In this document: positions 5,379 to 7,797 of the stretch, piece by piece
How the letters are laid out: every line of letters starts with the position of its first letter
How positions within the stretch are numbered: position 1 is the stretch's first letter
Source: an uncultured Sphingobacteriaceae bacterium
GTDB lineage: Bacteria > Bacteroidota > Bacteroidia > Sphingobacteriales > Sphingobacteriaceae
Assembly: GCA_937875035.1 (NCBI GenBank)
Contig: CALNCF010000439.1
Location: forward strand, 1-7,797
DNA: 7,797 bases
Direction of reading: 5' to 3'
Notes under the pieces: model-generated
The model's database searches: none
The model's input: the letters and a program-made list of their open reading frames with translations, nothing else
What the model was told of the DNA's origin: nothing
Program-made: the position numbers and the translations under genes

Positions 5379-6881
5379 TTATGCTATGTACTGCTGCAGC
5401 TCGTCGGCAATGCGCCGGTCGTTCGAGAGGCGGGGCACCTTGTTCTGTCCGCCGAGCTTACCCTGCGAACGCATGTAATCGATGAAGGCATTCTTCGCCA
5501 GGATACGGATGTGCAGGGGCTGTAAGATATTCCCCTGGATCAGATCGTAATAATACACGTTCTTCTGTTGCAGCAGCTCATCAACCCGGCTGCGGAAAGC
5601 CTCCATATCCGCAGGAGCCTGGACAAACTCGACCAGCCACTCGTGGTATGGAAGCCCACCTTCGGGCGGTGTGACCTGCGGGGCGACGGTGAACTCAACA
5701 ACCCCTGCGCCCGCTTCTTTTGCAGCAGTCATCAGGGCATATTCCACCTCTTCGCCAATCACATGCTCACCAAAGGCAGAGATAAAATGCTTGATGCGCC
5801 CTGTTACCAGGATACGGTAAGGGTCTTTGGAGATGAACTTAACCGTATCGCCAATGCTGTAGCCCCAGAGCCCGGCATTGGTATTCAGAATCAGCGCGTA
5901 ATTAACGCCCAGCTCTATCTCTTCAAGGGAAAGGCGGCGCGGGTTTTCGGTATGATACTCATCCGCAGGAACAAACTCGTAGAACATGCCTGCATCGGTA
6001 TTGAGCAGCAGCCCTTTTTCAGTTTGAGAATCCTGGTAGGCGATGAAGCCTTCGGATGCCGGATATGTTTCAACGGTATCGATGGCGCGGCCAATGCTTT
6101 GCTCGATCTTGGCACGATACGGCTCGAAGTTCACACCTCCATACACAAAGAGAGAGAACCCCGGGAAAATATCCTTGATCTGCTTCCCTCCCGACCGCTC
6201 AATGAGCTTGTCGAAATACATCTGCACCCAGGGCGGGATACCCGAGATGAGGGTCATATTGCGGTGTATGGTTTCTTCCACAATGGCATCGACCTTGGTT
6301 TCCCAGTCTTCGATACAATTAACATCCCAGCTGGGCATACGGTTCTTTTGCAGGTACTGCGGAACATGATGTGCCACAATACCCGAGAGGCGGCCCACAG
6401 GCACCCCTCCTTTCTGGTCGAGCTCGGGGCTTCCCTGTAAGAAGATCATCTGTCCGTCGACAAATTCGGAACGCCCGGTTTCGGCAATGTAGCAAAGCAG
6501 GGCATTACGCGCCGCGCGGATATGCTCCGGCATGGACTCTTTGGTAAGAGGAATATATTTGACACCCGAAGTGGTGCCGGAAGTCTTCGACAGGTACAGG
6601 GGCCTGCCCGGCCAGAGCACATCAGGCTCACCGTGTACCACGGCTTCGATATATGGATCCTTAAGCTGCTCGTAATCGCGCAGCGGCACTTGCTTTTTAA
6701 AGTCTTCGTACGTATGAATGGTATCGAAGCGGTGATCCCTGCCGAAGCGGGTATTCTTCGCCTTCGCCAATAATTCGTTGAACACACGGCGCTGCTGTGC
6801 AACCGCCTGTTTCTTTTTACGGTTGATGCCGGCCACCACTACGGCTGCCAGGATCTTGCTCAGCGTCGATTTTATTCCCAT
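5379..6881 (-). CDS. GH3-family acyl-adenylating protein (auxin-responsive GH3-like)
   Basis: These 500 residues match the GH3 family, named from plant enzymes that adenylate a carboxylic acid and join it to an amino acid. It belongs to the firefly-luciferase/ANL-like group. The ATP-binding loop SKTSGTTSGVKYIPLT is at 98-113, the YPASEGF motif (273-279) supplies the Tyr and Glu near the adenylate, and GYSIGDTVKF (340-349) and GRIKHFISAFGEHV (361-374) are the hinge-side motifs. The C-terminal domain follows from about 375, with a conserved GGQNKVPRLSNDR near 477-489. Motifs appear intact, so it is probably active. The substrate and the acceptor are unknown in bacteria of this type; auxin conjugation should not be assumed. 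The N-terminus carries a short hydrophobic stretch (about 9-19) followed by RKKK, perhaps a helix lying on the membrane. It sits 12 bases after the membrane-protein gene and 29 before dxr. Confidence 0.92.
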   Translation of the reverse strand: MGIKSTLSKILAAVVVAGINRKKKQAVAQQRRVFNELLAKAKNTRFGRDHRFDTIHTYEDFKKQVPLRDYEQLKDPYIEAVVHGEPDVLWPGRPLYLSKTSGTTSGVKYIPLTKESMPEHIRAARNALLCYIAETGRSEFVDGQMIFLQGSPELDQKGGVPVGRLSGIVAHHVPQYLQKNRMPSWDVNCIEDWETKVDAIVEETIHRNMTLISGIPPWVQMYFDKLIERSGGKQIKDIFPGFSLFVYGGVNFEPYRAKIEQSIGRAIDTVETYPASEGFIAYQDSQTEKGLLLNTDAGMFYEFVPADEYHTENPRRLSLEEIELGVNYALILNTNAGLWGYSIGDTVKFISKDPYRILVTGRIKHFISAFGEHVIGEEVEYALMTAAKEAGAGVVEFTVAPQVTPPEGGLPYHEWLVEFVQAPADMEAFRSRVDELLQQKNVYYYDLIQGNILQPLHIRILAKNAFIDYMRSQGKLGGQNKVPRLSNDRRIADELQQYIA

Positions 6882-6893
6882 GTGCTTATGTTT

Positions 6894-7619
6894 TTAAACG
6901 GAGTCGCCTACCCCGGGTTCGTCTCTCCATATCCCATGCGCTTTCAGGTCACGGTACATATAGGTGATCATCAGGATGGATACGGGAATGGAGATGAGCA
7001 TTCCTACCCCAAGGGCAAGCAGCCCTAAGATATTGATCGCGATGATCAGCAGGATCAACAGCACCAGCTTACCCAGGTATCCTTTGGTGATGATATAGCT
7101 TTTTAACAGCGCGGCAATGGCGGGAGATTCTGTTTGTACAATGAAATAGGTAGAAAACTGGAAACGCAGCGAGAGCACCAGGAGGGGCACACCTGCAAAG
7201 ATCCAGAACAGGTAGCGGTTCAGGTCGTTCGCGTAAAAACCGGGGTTCGACATATTGAAAAGCGAGAAGAGAATGAACATGACCAGCAGGGCTGCCACCA
7301 GGACAAACAGGTTCGCGATGAGGTACCTGATGGCCTGTGAAAAGGTAGGCAGGATATCGCCGAGCTTAGGCTCTTCGCCCTCGGTAATCTTCAGCGCAAT
7401 GCGGATCATACCCACACCAAAGATGATCTGCGCGGCGTAGTTCAGCAGCGATACGATATAAAACACCATGGGCATGCTGCCCTTCACGGCTTCCATGAGG
7501 ATGCTCATGAGGAAGAAGGCCATGTAGAACACAACCTGCAATCCTACCAGCACGGTGAGGTTCTTACGTACGGTATCCCAGGCTCTGCCCGGCAGTGTTG
7601 AGATGAGAACTGGCTCCAT
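6894..7619 (-). CDS. Six-helix integral membrane protein of unknown function
   Basis: This is a 241-residue, strongly hydrophobic protein with about six membrane helices, near 20-42, 49-75, 98-121, 135-152, 184-204 and 205-222. The N-terminal part has a basic amphipathic lead (RAWDTVRKN). A cytosolic-looking loop after the second helix reads ITEGEEPKLGDI, and SPAIAALLKSYIITKGYLGK precedes the fifth helix. This last pattern is like that of DUF975-type and related 'YciC-like' membrane proteins, but I cannot assign a family with certainty. No catalytic motif or transporter signature is visible. It starts 5 bases after the stop codon of the glycosyltransferase-like frame and ends 12 bases before the GH3 gene. 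It is thus tightly linked to GH3 and may act with it, for example by anchoring it or handling a lipid product (speculative). Confidence 0.85.
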   Translation of the reverse strand: MEPVLISTLPGRAWDTVRKNLTVLVGLQVVFYMAFFLMSILMEAVKGSMPMVFYIVSLLNYAAQIIFGVGMIRIALKITEGEEPKLGDILPTFSQAIRYLIANLFVLVAALLVMFILFSLFNMSNPGFYANDLNRYLFWIFAGVPLLVLSLRFQFSTYFIVQTESPAIAALLKSYIITKGYLGKLVLLILLIIAINILGLLALGVGMLISIPVSILMITYMYRDLKAHGIWRDEPGVGDSV

Positions 7620-7622
7620 ATA

Positions 7623-7758
7623 TTATCGTGTATTGAGTATGGTCTTTGCATAATTTTCCCAGCTTAAATGGCGGGAGGTTTCGGCTACATTGGTCCGGTT
7701 CACAGGGACTTCGATCATGTGGATCATCTCGGCAGCCATGGAAGAGATATCACCCGTT
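7623..7758 (-). CDS. Probable glycosyltransferase, C-terminal end only
   Basis: The minus strand is open from about 7758 down to TAA at 7623-7625, encoding TGDISSMAAEMIHMIEVPVN and then a tail with ETSRHLSWENYAKTILNTR. The order (a GD-x(4)-A turn, a helix, a stretch with conserved Ser-Trp-Glu, then a short helix and the end) is that of the C-termini of GT4-type glycosyltransferases. Only about 44 residues are visible, so the family call is tentative and the sugar is unknown. The stop is 3 bases before the ATG of the membrane-protein gene, showing close linkage. Just upstream, at 7761-7763, the frame meets a TAA inside an inverted copy of its own 3' end. Real coding sequence probably continues at this point in the genome, and the edge is doubtful. 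Confidence 0.55.
7631..7669 (+). repeat. Left arm of 39-bp perfect inverted repeat
   Basis: This segment covers the last codons of the glycosyltransferase-like gene. It is the exact reverse complement of 7759-7797, all 39 positions matching. The arms are 89 bases apart. This arm makes sense as coding sequence (LSWENYAKTILN), so it is probably the original copy. Confidence 0.95.
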
Positions 7759-7797
7759 ATTTAAGCTGGGAAAATTATGCAAAGACCATACTCAATA
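7759..7797 (-). repeat. Right arm of 39-bp inverted repeat, at the window edge
   Basis: This is an exact inverted copy of 7631-7669 running to the last base of the window. It breaks the glycosyltransferase frame with an in-frame TAA at 7761-7763. A copy that makes no coding sense and stops at the end of the sequence is typical of an assembly or amplification artefact, though a real inverted duplication cannot be excluded. Confidence 0.95.

Noticed and set aside
5568..6440. 290-codon plus-strand open frame opposite the GH3 gene
   Set aside because: It is antisense to a full-length, motif-complete GH3 gene and its translation has no recognisable domain. Long antisense frames are expected from GC-biased third positions.
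7631..7797. Inverted repeat as terminal repeats of an insertion sequence
   Set aside because: The 89-base interior holds only glycosyltransferase coding sequence and no transposase, and no target-site duplication is visible.

Overview
The window reads as chromosomal DNA of a member of the Bacteroidota, probably Chitinophagia/Chitinophagaceae. This assignment is an inference. It rests on two promoters that fit the Bacteroidota pattern (TTG, 20 bases, TAnnTTTG), mostly poor Shine-Dalgarno sequences, a tRNA without an encoded CCA, and the gene content (dxr next to an RseP-type protease, a GH3-domain enzyme, a DUF2200 protein, and an ArsR/AHSA1 pair). Every gene lies on the minus strand, so transcription runs right to left. 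Both edges cut through genes.

Right and centre (7758 to 2296) is a tightly spaced gene train. In transcription order it holds the tail of a probable glycosyltransferase, a six-helix membrane protein of unknown function, a 500-residue GH3-family adenylating enzyme, dxr (MEP isoprenoid pathway), an RseP-type intramembrane protease, and hscB (iron-sulphur co-chaperone). Gaps are 3, 12, 29, 50 and 16 bases, which suggests one operon of housekeeping envelope, isoprenoid and Fe-S genes plus two less understood members. A tRNA-Leu(CAA) follows. It appears to have its own promoter inside the last codons of hscB, and it is followed at once by a strong hairpin terminator.

Middle (2142 to 1502) holds a stand-alone DUF2200 gene between two short intergenic stretches.

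Left (1501 to 1) is a compact three-gene unit: an ArsR-family repressor, an AHSA1/SRPBCC-domain gene, and a secreted alpha/beta-hydrolase lipoprotein cut by the window edge. Gaps are 2 and 4 bases. The unit has a clear promoter whose spacer holds a perfect inverted repeat, a good candidate autoregulatory operator. The AHSA1 gene is split by a frameshift at about position 962.

The right edge carries a perfect 39-bp inverted copy of sequence from 90-130 bases further in. It places a stop codon inside the glycosyltransferase frame, so the last 39 bases are suspect as an assembly or amplification artefact. I found no clearly new system such as a defence, mobile or CRISPR element. The items most worth a second look are the repressor operator, the frameshift, the tRNA promoter nested in hscB, the GH3/membrane-protein pair and the edge palindrome.
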